In this document: in pieces, positions 42,274 to 50,890 of the stretch
How the letters are laid out: every line of letters begins with the position of its first letter
Position numbering within the stretch: position 1 is the stretch's first letter
From: Microlunatus parietis
GTDB lineage: Bacteria > Actinomycetota > Actinomycetes > Propionibacteriales > Propionibacteriaceae
NCBI RefSeq assembly: GCF_013407955.1
Contig: NZ_JACCBU010000001.1
Location: forward strand, 3,596,001-3,660,000
Reading direction: 5' to 3'
Length of the DNA: 64,000 nt
Translations under genes and position numbers: made by a program
The notes under the pieces: generated by a model
What the model saw: the letters and a program-made list of their open reading frames with translations, nothing else
What the model was told of the DNA's origin: nothing
Database searches by the model: none

Positions 42274-42343
42274 GCCGCGACCACTCCTCCCACGCGCGAC
42301 CGCTGCAACAGTCGCGTATGCGAGCAACAGTCGCGGCTGTGGC
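42274..42343. repeat. Hairpin repeat B, copy 2
   Basis: Matches copy 1 (32520-32588) from GCCGCGACC (42274-42282) to GTCGCGGC (42330-42337). Differences fall mainly at loop positions or turn a C-G pair into what would be a G-U pair on the minus-strand RNA. Together the two copies bracket the cca to anti-sigma block almost exactly. The rest of the 42244-42521 gap is the leader of the next gene. Confidence 0.7.
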
Positions 42344-42521
42344 TCGACCGCCAGCACCCCTCGCGTCCCTGACTTTCCTCCCCGTCCGCGACTGCTGGTT
42401 TGGGGACCGGCGATCGAGATCAGCGTTCTGCCGGGGTGGGATCTCGGCTAGCCTGGGCGCATACGAGCCGGTGAGTCGCACCGGCATGGGTGGGTGGGCA
42501 GCCTCATGGAGGTATGCCCAC

Positions 42522-43706
42522 ATGTTGCAGCCCTATCGGAAACTCTGGTCGACGCCTGCCGTCGTTCCCGCCCTGTCCGCCGTCTTCGTCAGCGCCCTGC
42601 CGATCGGCATGGCCGGCCTGGCGATCATTCTCAGCGTCCAGCAATGGACCGGCTCCCTGCAGTGGGCCGGCACCCTGGCCGGGGTCTTCGGCGCCGGCAA
42701 CGCGGTCGGGCTGCTGATCCAGGGCCGCCTGCTCAGCGGCCGCCGCTCGGCGAACTTGATCATGGTCATGGGTATCGTCTCGGCGGCCGGGTTCGCCGGC
42801 CTGATCATGATCGGGTACGCCGGCGGACCGCAGTTGATCATGATCGGTGTCGTCGCGATCAGTGGCCTGGCGGTGCCGGCGATCACCACCGCGGTCCGCG
42901 CCTGGTTGCCCGGCGTGATCACCGACCCGGCCGGTCGAACCGCCGGTTATGCCTTGCTGGCCGTACTTTTCCAGGCCGCCGTCCTGATCGGCCCGCTGCT
43001 GGTCAGCCTCGCCGTGGCGATCGCGATGCCGGCCGCCGGGCTCGGCCTGATCGCCGTGCTGATGCTCGGTTCCGCGATCCTCTTCCGCGCCGCCGTACGG
43101 TCGCGCCCCGCCGTCACCCGGCCCGCCGAGGCGGCCCGCTCCGGGTCTCGCTGGTGGCGCGGCGGCCTGGGCTGGCTGCTCGGGATCAATGTCACCGTCG
43201 GGCTCGCCGCCGGGATCACCGCGGTGGCTGTTCCGGGCGTGACCTCGGCGGCCGGGCTGGCGTTCCTGGCCGGGGCGGTCGCGTCGGCCGCGGCGCTCGG
43301 CGACGTCGCCGGCGCCCTGGGTTACGCAGCCCGGATCTGGCCGGGCCGGGCGCTGACCCGGGTGGCCGTGGTGGCCGGCATCGCAGCGCTGGTCGCGGCG
43401 GCGGCCTGGGCGGTGGCCGGGATCCCGTGGCTGCTCCTCGTCACCGGCTTCGGCGGCGGCCTGCTCGGCGCACCGCTCGGCGTGTTGCTCTCCAGCCTGC
43501 TGGACCGGGTGGTCCCGGCGCCGGACCTGGCCCGCGGCTATTCGACGCTGGTCTGCGCCTCGTTGCTGGCCAGCGCGGCCGGCAGCGGTCTGGCCGCCGC
43601 CGCGCTGCCGTACCTCGGCGTCCGGGGACTGTTCCTGCTACCGCCGGTAGCCTTGCTCGGGGCGGTCGGCGTGGCCCTGCTGGCCCGCCGGTCCGTGCCG
43701 GAATAG
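42522..43706 (+). CDS. MFS-like multi-spanning membrane protein
   Basis: Membrane protein of about 394 residues with 10-12 hydrophobic segments and MFS-type loops (LIQGRLLSGRRSANLIMVMG, about 70-89; a basic loop RSRPAVTRPAEAARSGSRWW near the middle). No substrate-specific motif. The ATG at 42522 has GGAGG nine bases upstream; the reading continues upstream through the repeat region without support. It stands between the anti-sigma gene and trxB and is not part of the mycobacterial version of this block. Confidence 0.8.
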   Translation: MLQPYRKLWSTPAVVPALSAVFVSALPIGMAGLAIILSVQQWTGSLQWAGTLAGVFGAGNAVGLLIQGRLLSGRRSANLIMVMGIVSAAGFAGLIMIGYAGGPQLIMIGVVAISGLAVPAITTAVRAWLPGVITDPAGRTAGYALLAVLFQAAVLIGPLLVSLAVAIAMPAAGLGLIAVLMLGSAILFRAAVRSRPAVTRPAEAARSGSRWWRGGLGWLLGINVTVGLAAGITAVAVPGVTSAAGLAFLAGAVASAAALGDVAGALGYAARIWPGRALTRVAVVAGIAALVAAAAWAVAGIPWLLLVTGFGGGLLGAPLGVLLSSLLDRVVPAPDLARGYSTLVCASLLASAAGSGLAAAALPYLGVRGLFLLPPVALLGAVGVALLARRSVPE

Positions 43707-43793
43707 TCGGCCCGGTGAGGGCGTTTGGTCGCTGTAGGGTGGCGATGGCGGAAGCCGTACAGCCCCGAAAACGACCCGACCACAAGGATCTCG

Positions 43794-44846
43794 ATGAGCA
43801 ACCTCTCCGGCATCGTTCCCGCCGTCAACGCGATCACGCTGTCCACCCCGGCCGCCGAGACGGTGGCCGTCAAGCCGTCCGGCGAGGTGCGCGACGTGAT
43901 CATCATCGGCAGCGGGCCGGCCGGTTATACGGCGGCGATCTACGCGGCGCGGGCCGCGCTGAAGCCGCTGGTGTTCACCGGCTCGGTCGACGCGGGCGGT
44001 GCGTTGATGAACACCACCGACGTGGAGAACTACCCCGGCTTCCCGGACGGCATCCTCGGCCCGGACCTGATGGAGAACCTGAAGGCGCAGGCGGAGCGGT
44101 TCGGCGCCGAGCTGGTCGCCGAGGACATCACCGCGGTCGACCTGACCGGCGAGGTGAAGACCGTCCAGGACGCGTACGGCAACTCCTTCTCGGCGCGCGC
44201 CGTGATCTTGGCGATGGGTTCCGGCTACCGCAAGCTGGGCCTGCCGGACGAGGACCGGCTGTCCGGGCACGGCGTCTCCTGGTGTGCCACCTGTGACGGA
44301 TTCTTCTTCCGGGACAAGGACATCGCGGTGGTCGGCGGCGGCGACTCGGCCGTCGAGGAGGCCACCTTCCTGACCCGGTTCGCGAAGTCGGTCACGCTGA
44401 TCCACCGGCGTGATCAACTTCGGGCGAGCAAGATCATGGCCAAGCGGGCCGAGAACGATCCCAAGATCACGTTCGACTGGAACTCCGAGATCGCCGAGAT
44501 CAAGGGCGACCACGCGCTGGAGTGCGTCACGCTCCGGGACACCCGGACCGGCGAGCAGCGGGAGCTGCCGATCTCCGGCCTGTTCATCGCGATCGGCCAC
44601 GACCCGCGCTCGGAACTGGTCCGCGGCCAGGTCCACCTGGACGACGAGGGTTACGTGCTGACCCAGCCCGGCAGCACCCGGACCAACCTGCCCGGCGTGT
44701 TCGCCTGTGGCGACCTGGTCGACCACACCTACCGGCAGGCGATCACCGCGGCCGGCACCGGTTGCTCGGCCGCGCTGGACGCCGAGCGCTACCTCGCCGA
44801 TCTCGCGGATCAGGCCAGCGAGGTCGCCGTCCCGGCCGGCGTCTGA
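43794..44846 (+). CDS. trxB: Thioredoxin reductase
   Basis: Flavoenzyme of about 350 residues that reduces thioredoxin with NADPH. It has the FAD motif [19 protein letters not shown] (about 38-56), the redox-active pair in WCATCDG (about 163-169), the NADPH motif [12 protein letters not shown] and the C-terminal FAD contact [10 protein letters not shown]. The ATG at 43794 follows AAGGA by five to six bases; about 35 residues precede the FAD motif, longer than E. coli TrxB. The thioredoxin gene follows after 35 bases, so they are co-transcribed. A TAGGGT hexamer at 43733 could be the -10 of this pair. Confidence 0.97.
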   Translation: MSNLSGIVPAVNAITLSTPAAETVAVKPSGEVRDVIIIGSGPAGYTAAIYAARAALKPLVFTGSVDAGGALMNTTDVENYPGFPDGILGPDLMENLKAQAERFGAELVAEDITAVDLTGEVKTVQDAYGNSFSARAVILAMGSGYRKLGLPDEDRLSGHGVSWCATCDGFFFRDKDIAVVGGGDSAVEEATFLTRFAKSVTLIHRRDQLRASKIMAKRAENDPKITFDWNSEIAEIKGDHALECVTLRDTRTGEQRELPISGLFIAIGHDPRSELVRGQVHLDDEGYVLTQPGSTRTNLPGVFACGDLVDHTYRQAITAAGTGCSAALDAERYLADLADQASEVAVPAGV

Positions 44847-44881
44847 GAAGACAGCACCGAAACAGGAGAGCAGGGAGAGAC

Positions 44882-45205
44882 ATGGGCTCCGTCAGCGAAG
44901 TCACCGACGACACCTTCGAGGAAGTCGTCCTCAAGTCCGAGAAGCCGGTCGTGGTCGACTACTGGGCCGACTGGTGCGGTCCCTGTAAGCAGGTCGCCCC
45001 GGTGATCGAGGAGTTGGCGCAGGCGCACGGCGACAAGGTCACCTTCGTCAAGCTGGACACCAACACCAACCCGGTCACCCCGGCCAACAACCACGTGCTC
45101 GGCCTGCCCACCATCCAGGTGTACGTCGGCGGCGAACTGGTCAAAGCCTTCAAGGGCGCCAAGTCCAAGTCCGTCCTGCTCGGCGCGATCGAGGAATACC
45201 TCTGA
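44882..45205 (+). CDS. trxA: Thioredoxin
   Basis: Thioredoxin of 107 residues with the WCGPCK active site (about 32-37) in VVVDYWADWCGPCKQVAPVI, cis-proline in LGLPTIQVY and the end helix SVLLGAIEEYL. Cytoplasmic disulphide reductant recycled by the trxB product encoded just upstream. GGAGAGCAGGGAGA gives a good ribosome-binding site. The next block in mycobacteria (cwlM, parB, parA, gidB) is not present on the far side, where an ECF transporter is found instead. Confidence 0.98.
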   Translation: MGSVSEVTDDTFEEVVLKSEKPVVVDYWADWCGPCKQVAPVIEELAQAHGDKVTFVKLDTNTNPVTPANNHVLGLPTIQVYVGGELVKAFKGAKSKSVLLGAIEEYL

Positions 45206-45221
45206 CGTCACTCTGGCCTCA

Positions 45222-45246
45222 AGTTTTTCACGTAACGTGAAAAACT
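45222..45246. terminator. Perfect AT-armed palindrome between trxA and the ECF operon
   Basis: AGTTTTTCACG / CGTGAAAAACT, 11-bp perfect arms around TAA, 17 bases past the trxA stop and about 57 bases past the end of the convergent ECF gene. As a bidirectional terminator its U-run lies inside the stem, which is unusual; an operator-like role is also possible. A second small hairpin, CCAGG-AAA-CCTGG, lies at 45281-45293. Confidence 0.5.
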
Positions 45247-45302
45247 GCCGCTTCCCACGAGAAACTTCCCTGGTATTGCGCCAGGAAACCTGGTGAGGCG
45301 GT

Positions 45303-47660
45303 TCAGCTGAGGATCCGGGACAGCAGGAGCGGCACGACCGTGAGCAGGGCGGCGACGGCGACGGCCAGCCAGTCCACAGCGCGCCACGGTGACGGCAGGG
45401 CGAAGGTGCGGCGGCGGGCGCCGGCGAAACCGCGGGCATCCATCGACAGCGCCGACTGTTGGGCCGACCGGAGCGCATAGACCAGCAGGGCGAACGTCAG
45501 CCCGGCCGCCTGCCGGACCCGGCCGGCGGGCGACCGGCCGGGATCGAGGCCGCGGATCCGCCGTACGTCGGCCATGGTCCGCCACACCTCGAGCAACTGC
45601 TGCAGCCGGAGCAGGCCCGCCGCGGCGGCCACCACCGGCCGATGCGGCAGCCGGCAGCGCTGCGCCAGCGCGTCGCCGAGCCGGCTCGGCGGCAGTGACG
45701 GGATGAGCAGCACGCCCGGAATCACCAGACACGCGATCCGAGTCACCTCCGCCGCCGCCACCGGCCACGCGTCGGGGGCCAGGAAGCCGCGGTCCGAGAA
45801 GGCGAGCGCCGACCAGCCGACCGTGATCGCGGCCAGCGTCACCGGCACCAGCCGGGCCAGCGTCGCCCGGACACCGCGAACCGCCAGCGGGGCCAGCAAC
45901 AGCGACAGCGCCAGGGTGAGCAGGCCGACCCGCCAGTCCGCCACGAAGAACGAGCCGATCGCGGCGCCCAGCGCGATGATCAGCAGCGCCACCGTGTTGC
46001 ACCGTGCGGCGGGCGGGTCGCCGGGCTCGACGACCGGCGCGATCGTGTAGTCGGGCCACTCGGCCGCAGTCGCCGCCGGGCCGTCCAGTTCCAGCCGCCG
46101 GCCGGCGCGGTCGGCCAGCTCCCGGTCGTGGGTTGCGACGACGACCGCGGTCCCGTCGGACCGCAGCGCGTCGATGACGCCGGCCACCGCCGCCCAGGTC
46201 TGCCGGTCCTGCCCGACGGTCGGTTCGTCCAGCAGCACGACAACGGGCCCATGTGCCACCGCGGCCGCGAGGGCGACCCGGCGCTCTTCCCCGCCCGACA
46301 GTTGGTACGAATCCGCGCCGCGCAACCGGTCCAGGCCGAGGGCGACCAGCAGCGCCTCCGCGCGCCGTCGCGCGGCCGCCAGCCGCTCCGGGTCGTCGGC
46401 GTAGACCGCCTCACTGGTCGCCAGCACCTCCGCCTCGACGGTCCGCCGGGTCAGTTGCTGTTCCGCATGCTGCGGCTGCCAGGCCACCACCCGGGCCAGC
46501 TCCCGGGAGCGTCGGGCCAGCCGGTCCAGCGGGAGCTCGGTACCTTCCCGGAGTACCGCCAACTCGCCCGCGTCGGCCGGCTGCAGCCCGGCCAGCGCGC
46601 GAAGCAGGGTGGACTTCCCGCTGCCGCTGCGTCCCGACACCGCGACCAGGTCGCCGGGGCGGAGATCCAGGTCCAGTCCCGTCACCAACGGTCGCGTCGC
46701 GGCCCCGGGCGTACCAAGCCCCAGCCCGCGAACCCGCAGAACAGCCTCCGCGTCGCGCGCCGTCGCCGATCCCTCGGCCGCCGAATCCACCGCCGCGCGC
46801 CCCAGGTCCACCTCCCTGCGCCGTAAGCCCATCCCGCCGCGCACCGAGTCCGTCGACGGACCGGCCAACGGCCGGCTCCAGTCGATCCGTACCGGTTCGG
46901 GCGGCGGTTCGCCCGGCACCCAGACGCCGGCCGCGAGCAGTTCGTCCCGTTGCTCGGCCAGCACAGCCCGGGCCGGGCCGTCGGCGATCAGCCGGCCGTC
47001 CGGGCCGAGCACCAGCATCCGGTCGCAGAAGTCGAGCCAGTCGCCGGGGCGGTGGTCGACCACGACGACGGTGACCGGCCGGTCGGCGACGGCTCCGATC
47101 ACCGCGTCCCGCAGCGTCCGGGCGCCGTCCGGGTCGAGCATGGCGGTCGGCTCGTCGAGCAGCAGCAGCTCCGGGTCGAGGGCGAGCGCGCCGGCCAGCG
47201 CGAGCCGCTGCAGTTCCCCGCCGGACAAGTCGGTGGACCGCCGTGCCGCCGGGTACGGAAAGCCCACCGCGGTCAGCGCCCGACGGGTCCGGTCGGCGAT
47301 CTCCGGCCGGTCCGCGCGCCGGTTCTCCGGGCCGAACGCGACGTCCCGCCCGGCATGTTCGGCCACCACCGCGTGGGTCGGGTCCTGCAGCAGCAGTCCG
47401 GCTCGCCCCGGACGGCCGTCACCGGGCAGCCGCAACTCGCCGGTCAGCTCGCCGAGGCTCTCGTCGGCCAGCCCGGCCAGCAGCCGGAGCAGGGTCGACT
47501 TGCCCGACCCGCTGGCGCCGGCGAGCAACACCCGCTCGCCGGGTCGCAGGGTCAGCGTCAGCTCGCGCAGCGTCGGCTCCCGGCGCCCGTGCGGCCGCCA
47601 GCACACTCCGGCCGCGACGACCTCGCCGGTCTCGATCCCGACCGGACTCGACTCCGCCAC
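45303..47660 (-). CDS. Single-chain ECF transporter protein: two ATPase domains fused to EcfT (YkoD-YkoC fusion)
   Basis: About 785 residues. First ATPase domain: Walker A AGASGSGKST (about 42-51), signature LSGGELQRLALA, Walker B LLLLDEPTAMLD. Second ATPase domain: SGRSGSGKST (about 318-327), signature LSGGEERRVALA, Walker B VVLLDEPTVGQD. From about residue 545 onward there are five or so membrane spans and the EcfT coupling helices (ADVRRIRGLDPG, SMDARGFAGARRR). In Bacillus the same parts are YkoD (A-A) and YkoC (T) as separate proteins. The GTG start is one base after the ykoE stop (TGACGTG). With the YkoE-type substrate-binding component it should import hydroxymethylpyrimidine/thiamine precursors. 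Confidence 0.9.
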   Translation of the reverse strand: MAESSPVGIETGEVVAAGVCWRPHGRREPTLRELTLTLRPGERVLLAGASGSGKSTLLRLLAGLADESLGELTGELRLPGDGRPGRAGLLLQDPTHAVVAEHAGRDVAFGPENRRADRPEIADRTRRALTAVGFPYPAARRSTDLSGGELQRLALAGALALDPELLLLDEPTAMLDPDGARTLRDAVIGAVADRPVTVVVVDHRPGDWLDFCDRMLVLGPDGRLIADGPARAVLAEQRDELLAAGVWVPGEPPPEPVRIDWSRPLAGPSTDSVRGGMGLRRREVDLGRAAVDSAAEGSATARDAEAVLRVRGLGLGTPGAATRPLVTGLDLDLRPGDLVAVSGRSGSGKSTLLRALAGLQPADAGELAVLREGTELPLDRLARRSRELARVVAWQPQHAEQQLTRRTVEAEVLATSEAVYADDPERLAAARRRAEALLVALGLDRLRGADSYQLSGGEERRVALAAAVAHGPVVVLLDEPTVGQDRQTWAAVAGVIDALRSDGTAVVVATHDRELADRAGRRLELDGPAATAAEWPDYTIAPVVEPGDPPAARCNTVALLIIALGAAIGSFFVADWRVGLLTLALSLLLAPLAVRGVRATLARLVPVTLAAITVGWSALAFSDRGFLAPDAWPVAAAEVTRIACLVIPGVLLIPSLPPSRLGDALAQRCRLPHRPVVAAAAGLLRLQQLLEVWRTMADVRRIRGLDPGRSPAGRVRQAAGLTFALLVYALRSAQQSALSMDARGFAGARRRTFALPSPWRAVDWLAVAVAALLTVVPLLLSRILS

Positions 47661-47661
47661 G

Positions 47662-48291
47662 TCAGACCTGGTGCGCGGCGGCGCGCTCCCGGCCGGGCGG
47701 GAACGGTGCCAGCACCCCGGTCGCGGCAAGCGCCTTGACCAGGGCCAGCCCGACCAGGCCGCCGAGCAGGGCGCCGGAGATCATCATCGTCACCGCGTAC
47801 AAGGAGATGTACGGCAGCGCCCATTCCTGGTAGTAGGTCAGCCACTCGTACGGCGTCTCCAGCAGCCCGGCCAGCAGCCCGCCGAGCATCGCGGACAACG
47901 CGGTGAACCGGCGGTAGCCGAAGATCAGGAAGCCGAGCTCGACGCCGATGCCCTGGAACAGGCCCGAACCGAGCGTGCTGATCCCCCATTGCCCGCCGAG
48001 CAGCGGCTCGACGCTCGCCCCGACCAGCATCGCCAGTAGCGCCGCACCGGGCCGGCGGATGATCAGGCCGCCGATCACGGCCGGCAGCCACCAGAAGCCG
48101 CCGAGCAGCCCGGCCAGCGGCGGCAGGGCGAGGAACAGCGGTCCGGTCAGGTTGGTCACCTGGGCCCAGCCGATGAAGGCGATGCCGAACGCGACGCCGA
48201 TCATCACCGCGGTGATCAGATCGACGGTACGCCAGCGCAGCAGCGGCCCGACCGCGCGATGCGGGTCGGCCGAGGTGGTTTCGGTGGTCAT
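47662..48291 (-). CDS. ykoE: ECF transporter S component, YkoE family (thiamine/HMP)
   Basis: Membrane protein of 209 residues with about six spans and the YkoE-family segments LITAVMIGVAFGIAFIGWAQ (about 25-44) and EPLLGGQWGISTLGSGLFQG (about 94-113), ending in a short basic tail. It binds the thiamine precursor and docks on the ATPase/EcfT chain encoded next. A TPP riboswitch lies directly upstream, and the ribosome-binding site GGAAGG nine bases before the ATG is inside a hairpin, so synthesis should fall when thiamine pyrophosphate is plentiful. Confidence 0.95.
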   Translation of the reverse strand: MTTETTSADPHRAVGPLLRWRTVDLITAVMIGVAFGIAFIGWAQVTNLTGPLFLALPPLAGLLGGFWWLPAVIGGLIIRRPGAALLAMLVGASVEPLLGGQWGISTLGSGLFQGIGVELGFLIFGYRRFTALSAMLGGLLAGLLETPYEWLTYYQEWALPYISLYAVTMMISGALLGGLVGLALVKALAATGVLAPFPPGRERAAAHQV

Positions 48292-48300
48292 GATCGTGAA

Positions 48301-48322
48301 CCTTCCAACGGTCGATGGAAGG
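48301..48322 (-). promoter_or_regulatory. Shine-Dalgarno-sequestering hairpin of the TPP riboswitch
   Basis: CCTTCCA - 8 bases - TGGAAGG on the minus strand: a perfect 7-bp stem whose 3' arm is the ykoE ribosome-binding site GGAAGG. It is the natural expression platform for translational control by the aptamer about 40 bases upstream. Confidence 0.8.
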
Positions 48323-48360
48323 GAAGCCGGACGGTGACCCGTCGCGGCTCGAGAAAGGCC

Positions 48361-48447
48361 CGACTCCCTACGCCGGTGTCAACCGGATCAGGTTCGAGGG
48401 TCTGCGATCTGTCGCACTCTCAGCGCCCTACGGCGCTCCCCTGTCGT
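48361..48447 (-). ncRNA. TPP riboswitch (THI element) aptamer
   Basis: Read on the minus strand: GGGGAGC (48442-48436), then GCTGAGAG, then GACCCTCGAACCTGATCCGG and the closing ACACCGGCGTAGGGAGTC. These are the invariant parts of the TPP aptamer in the right order. It precedes ykoE of a thiamine-precursor transporter, which confirms the ligand by context. Confidence 0.96.
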
Positions 48448-48665
48448 TCCCCACTACGATAACGCCCGGCTCAGACTTTCTCAGAATCACTCGCCTGTGC
48501 AGGTACCGGTGGGCCGACCGCATCGATAGTCTGGGCCCTTCGGTTCCGAACCTTGGGAGGGAGTTCGGGGCCGTACGTGTGACAACGGACGTGTATCGGG
48601 GACGTTCGCCGTTGTTGGCAAGACACGCGCCGGGGCCCGATGGCGCGTCGAGGAGGGACGACTCG

Positions 48666-49592
48666 GTGTCAGGCCGATCCACACCCGCAGCCGGCAACTC
48701 ACCCCACCCGCGACGGGCGGCAGCGCCGTCGCCACAGGACGGACCCCCTGACGGGGACAACCGACCACCCCGCAAGTCCGGGCTCCGGCGACTGCTGGTG
48801 ATCGGCGCCGGCTTCGGGCTGTCGCTGGCGGTCAGCACGACCGCCGTCCTCGGCCAGAACCAGCCGGTCAATTCGAGCGTCGCGCCCGGCACCCGGATCA
48901 TCCTGCCCGGCATCTGGAGCGCCGGCGCCGAGGAGCCCGGCCAGTCCGAGGCCGAGCGTCTGGCCAAGGAACGGCAGGAGGAGCTGGACCGGATCCGGCT
49001 GGAGGCCGAGCAGAACCAGCAGCCGACCGACCCGCCGACGACCGGCGAGCCGCCGCCGTCGACCCCGCCCGGCGACCCGTCGCCGACGGACAAGTCGCAG
49101 GATCCGACGCCGCCGGCGGAGACCGAGCGTACGCCGCAGGGCCAGTCCGGCGATCGGGACGAATCCTCCGACGATGCGGGCCCGCCGCCCGAGCGTTCCA
49201 CCTCGGGCCGCACCACGACGCCCAAGGATCCGCAGACCGAGAAGCCGGAACCGACCCGGACGCCGAAGGCGCCGGCGACCAAGGAACCGACGAAGGATCC
49301 GGAGCCGACGACGAAGGCACCGGAGCCCACCAAGGCTCCGACCAAGAAGGCTGAGCCGACCAAGGAACCCGAACCGACCAAGGCGCCCACCAGCAAGGCC
49401 CCGGCGCCGACCGACGATCCGGAGCCGACGAAGAAGCCCTCGCCGACCGACGATCCGGACCCCACCAGCGAGCCGACCGAGGAACCCACCCAGGACCCGA
49501 CCGGCAAGCCGACCAAGCCGCCCAAGGACGACGACGATGACGATGATCGGGACTGCAAGATCATCGACCTGCTCGGCATCGTCTGCATCTGA
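48666..49592 (+). CDS. Pro/Thr/Lys-rich exported or membrane-anchored protein
   Basis: About 308 residues. A cytoplasmic Pro/Arg-rich N-terminus leads to one hydrophobic segment (RRLLVIGAGFGLSLAVSTTA, about 40-59), then an acidic coiled stretch (EAERLAKERQEELDRIRLEA, about 98-117) and 170 residues of low-complexity repeats such as EPTKAPTKKAEPTKEPEPT and PTDDPEPTKKPSP. The last residues, DDDDDDDRDCKIIDLLGIVCI, include an acidic run and two cysteines. A wall-spanning stalk is the likely arrangement; function unknown. The GTG at 48666 has GGAGGG eight bases upstream; the frame is open far upstream, through the riboswitch region, but that part is not coding-like. It ends in a strong terminator. 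Confidence 0.75.
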   Translation: MSGRSTPAAGNSPHPRRAAAPSPQDGPPDGDNRPPRKSGLRRLLVIGAGFGLSLAVSTTAVLGQNQPVNSSVAPGTRIILPGIWSAGAEEPGQSEAERLAKERQEELDRIRLEAEQNQQPTDPPTTGEPPPSTPPGDPSPTDKSQDPTPPAETERTPQGQSGDRDESSDDAGPPPERSTSGRTTTPKDPQTEKPEPTRTPKAPATKEPTKDPEPTTKAPEPTKAPTKKAEPTKEPEPTKAPTSKAPAPTDDPEPTKKPSPTDDPDPTSEPTEEPTQDPTGKPTKPPKDDDDDDDRDCKIIDLLGIVCI

Positions 49593-49606
49593 GCCCGGAC
49601 AGCGAA

Positions 49607-49642
49607 AAGCCCTGAGTCCCAGCGTCGGGACTCAGGGCTTTC
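49607..49642. terminator. Strong bidirectional hairpin terminator
   Basis: AAAGCCCTGAGTCCC / GGGACTCAGGGCTTT, a perfect 15-bp stem with a six-base loop and A/T ends that provide a U-run in both directions. It separates the Pro/Thr/Lys-rich gene from the convergent mannonate dehydratase operon. Confidence 0.92.
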
Positions 49643-49651
49643 CGTCGGTGA

Positions 49652-50890
49652 TCACCAGTCGTGTACGGTCCCGTCGGCCAGCCGGTTGAACGGCAGATAG
49701 GCCGTCTGGTACGGATACTTGCCGGCCTCGTCCAGGTCCAGTTCGACGCCGATCCCCGGCTGATCACCCGGATGCAGGTAGCCGTCGTCGAACGTGAACG
49801 TCTGCTGGAACGTGGCGTTCGTCTTCTCGCCGTGCTTCATGTACTCCTGGATCCCGAAGTTGTGGATCGCAAGATCAAGATGCAGGGCCGCGGCCATGCC
49901 GACCGGCGAGATGTCGGTCGGGCCGTGGATGCCGGACTTGATCTGGTACTGCGCGGCGAATTCCAAGATCTTCTTCAGCTGCGTGATGCCGCCGGTGTGG
50001 GTCACCGCGCTGCGCACGTAGTCGATCAACTGCTCGCGGATCAGCGTCTGGTAGTCCCAGACGGTGTTGAAGATCTCGCCGATCGCCAGCGGCGTCGTGG
50101 TGTGCTGCCGGACCAGCCGGAGCGCCTCCTGGTTCTCCGCCGGGGTGCAGTCCTCCAGCCAGAACAGGTCGTACGGCTCGAGGGCCTTGCCCAGCTTGGC
50201 CGCCTGGATCGGCGTCATCCGGTGATGCCCGTCGTGCAGCAGCGGCAGCTCCGGACCGAACTCGCCCCGGACCGCCTCGAAGACCGTCGGCAGGTGCCGC
50301 AGGTAGGACCGGGTGTCCCAGTCCTCCTCGGCCGGCAGGGCGGCGCGTTGGGCCGGCTCGTAGTCGTACCGCTTGCCCTTGTTGCCCTCGGTGGTCCGGT
50401 TCGCGGCGACGCCGTAGATCGCGTTCAGGCCGGGCACGCCGGTCTGCACCCGGATCGCCCGATAACCCTGCTCCTGGTGGGATCGGATGCTGTCGAACAA
50501 TCCCTCGGTGGTCGCCCCGCTGGCGTGCCCGTAGGCGAGGATGCCGTTGCGGCTGGCCCCGCCGAGCAGTTGGTAGAGCGGCATTCCGGCAGCCTTGGCC
50601 TTGATGTCCCAGAGTGCCACGTCGACGGCGGCGATGGCGGCCATGGTGACCGGCCCGCGCCGCCAGTAGGCGCTCCGGTACAGGAACTGCCAGGTGTCCT
50701 CGATCCGGTGCGCGTCGCGGTTGATCAACAACGGCACGACGTGGTCGGACAGGTAGGACGCGACGGACAGCTCGCGACCGTTCAGGGTGGCGTCACCGAG
50801 TCCTGTCAGTCCGTCGTCGGTGGTCAACTTCAGCGTGACGAAGTTGCGGTCCGGCGAGGTGACGATCACCTCGGCGCGTTCGATCTTCAC
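49652..50890 (-). CDS. Enolase-superfamily sugar-acid dehydratase, ManD/RspA subgroup
   Basis: About 412 residues, the length of D-mannonate dehydratases of the enolase superfamily. Metal ligands are visible in LLHDGHHR (about 208-215), FWLEDCTP and IGEIFNT; the active-site loop is [14 protein letters not shown] and the barrel ends with [19 protein letters not shown] and NFGIQEYM. Relatives with proven high mannonate dehydratase activity usually have Ala after this His-Gly, whereas Pro, as here, is typical of weakly active or gluconate-active members (from memory of family studies), so the exact substrate is open. Its start overlaps the mannonate oxidoreductase-like gene (ATGA). Product would be 2-keto-3-deoxygluconate. 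Confidence 0.85.
   Translation of the reverse strand: MKIERAEVIVTSPDRNFVTLKLTTDDGLTGLGDATLNGRELSVASYLSDHVVPLLINRDAHRIEDTWQFLYRSAYWRRGPVTMAAIAAVDVALWDIKAKAAGMPLYQLLGGASRNGILAYGHASGATTEGLFDSIRSHQEQGYRAIRVQTGVPGLNAIYGVAANRTTEGNKGKRYDYEPAQRAALPAEEDWDTRSYLRHLPTVFEAVRGEFGPELPLLHDGHHRMTPIQAAKLGKALEPYDLFWLEDCTPAENQEALRLVRQHTTTPLAIGEIFNTVWDYQTLIREQLIDYVRSAVTHTGGITQLKKILEFAAQYQIKSGIHGPTDISPVGMAAALHLDLAIHNFGIQEYMKHGEKTNATFQQTFTFDDGYLHPGDQPGIGVELDLDEAGKYPYQTAYLPFNRLADGTVHDW

Noticed and set aside
48315..48665. Upstream extension of the Pro/Thr/Lys-rich protein
   Set aside because: It would be read antisense through the TPP riboswitch; a well-placed ribosome-binding site supports the GTG at 48666.
49200..49540. 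Tandem repeats resembling a CRISPR array
   Set aside because: They are in-frame degenerate codons for Pro-Thr-Lys repeats without constant repeat/spacer structure.
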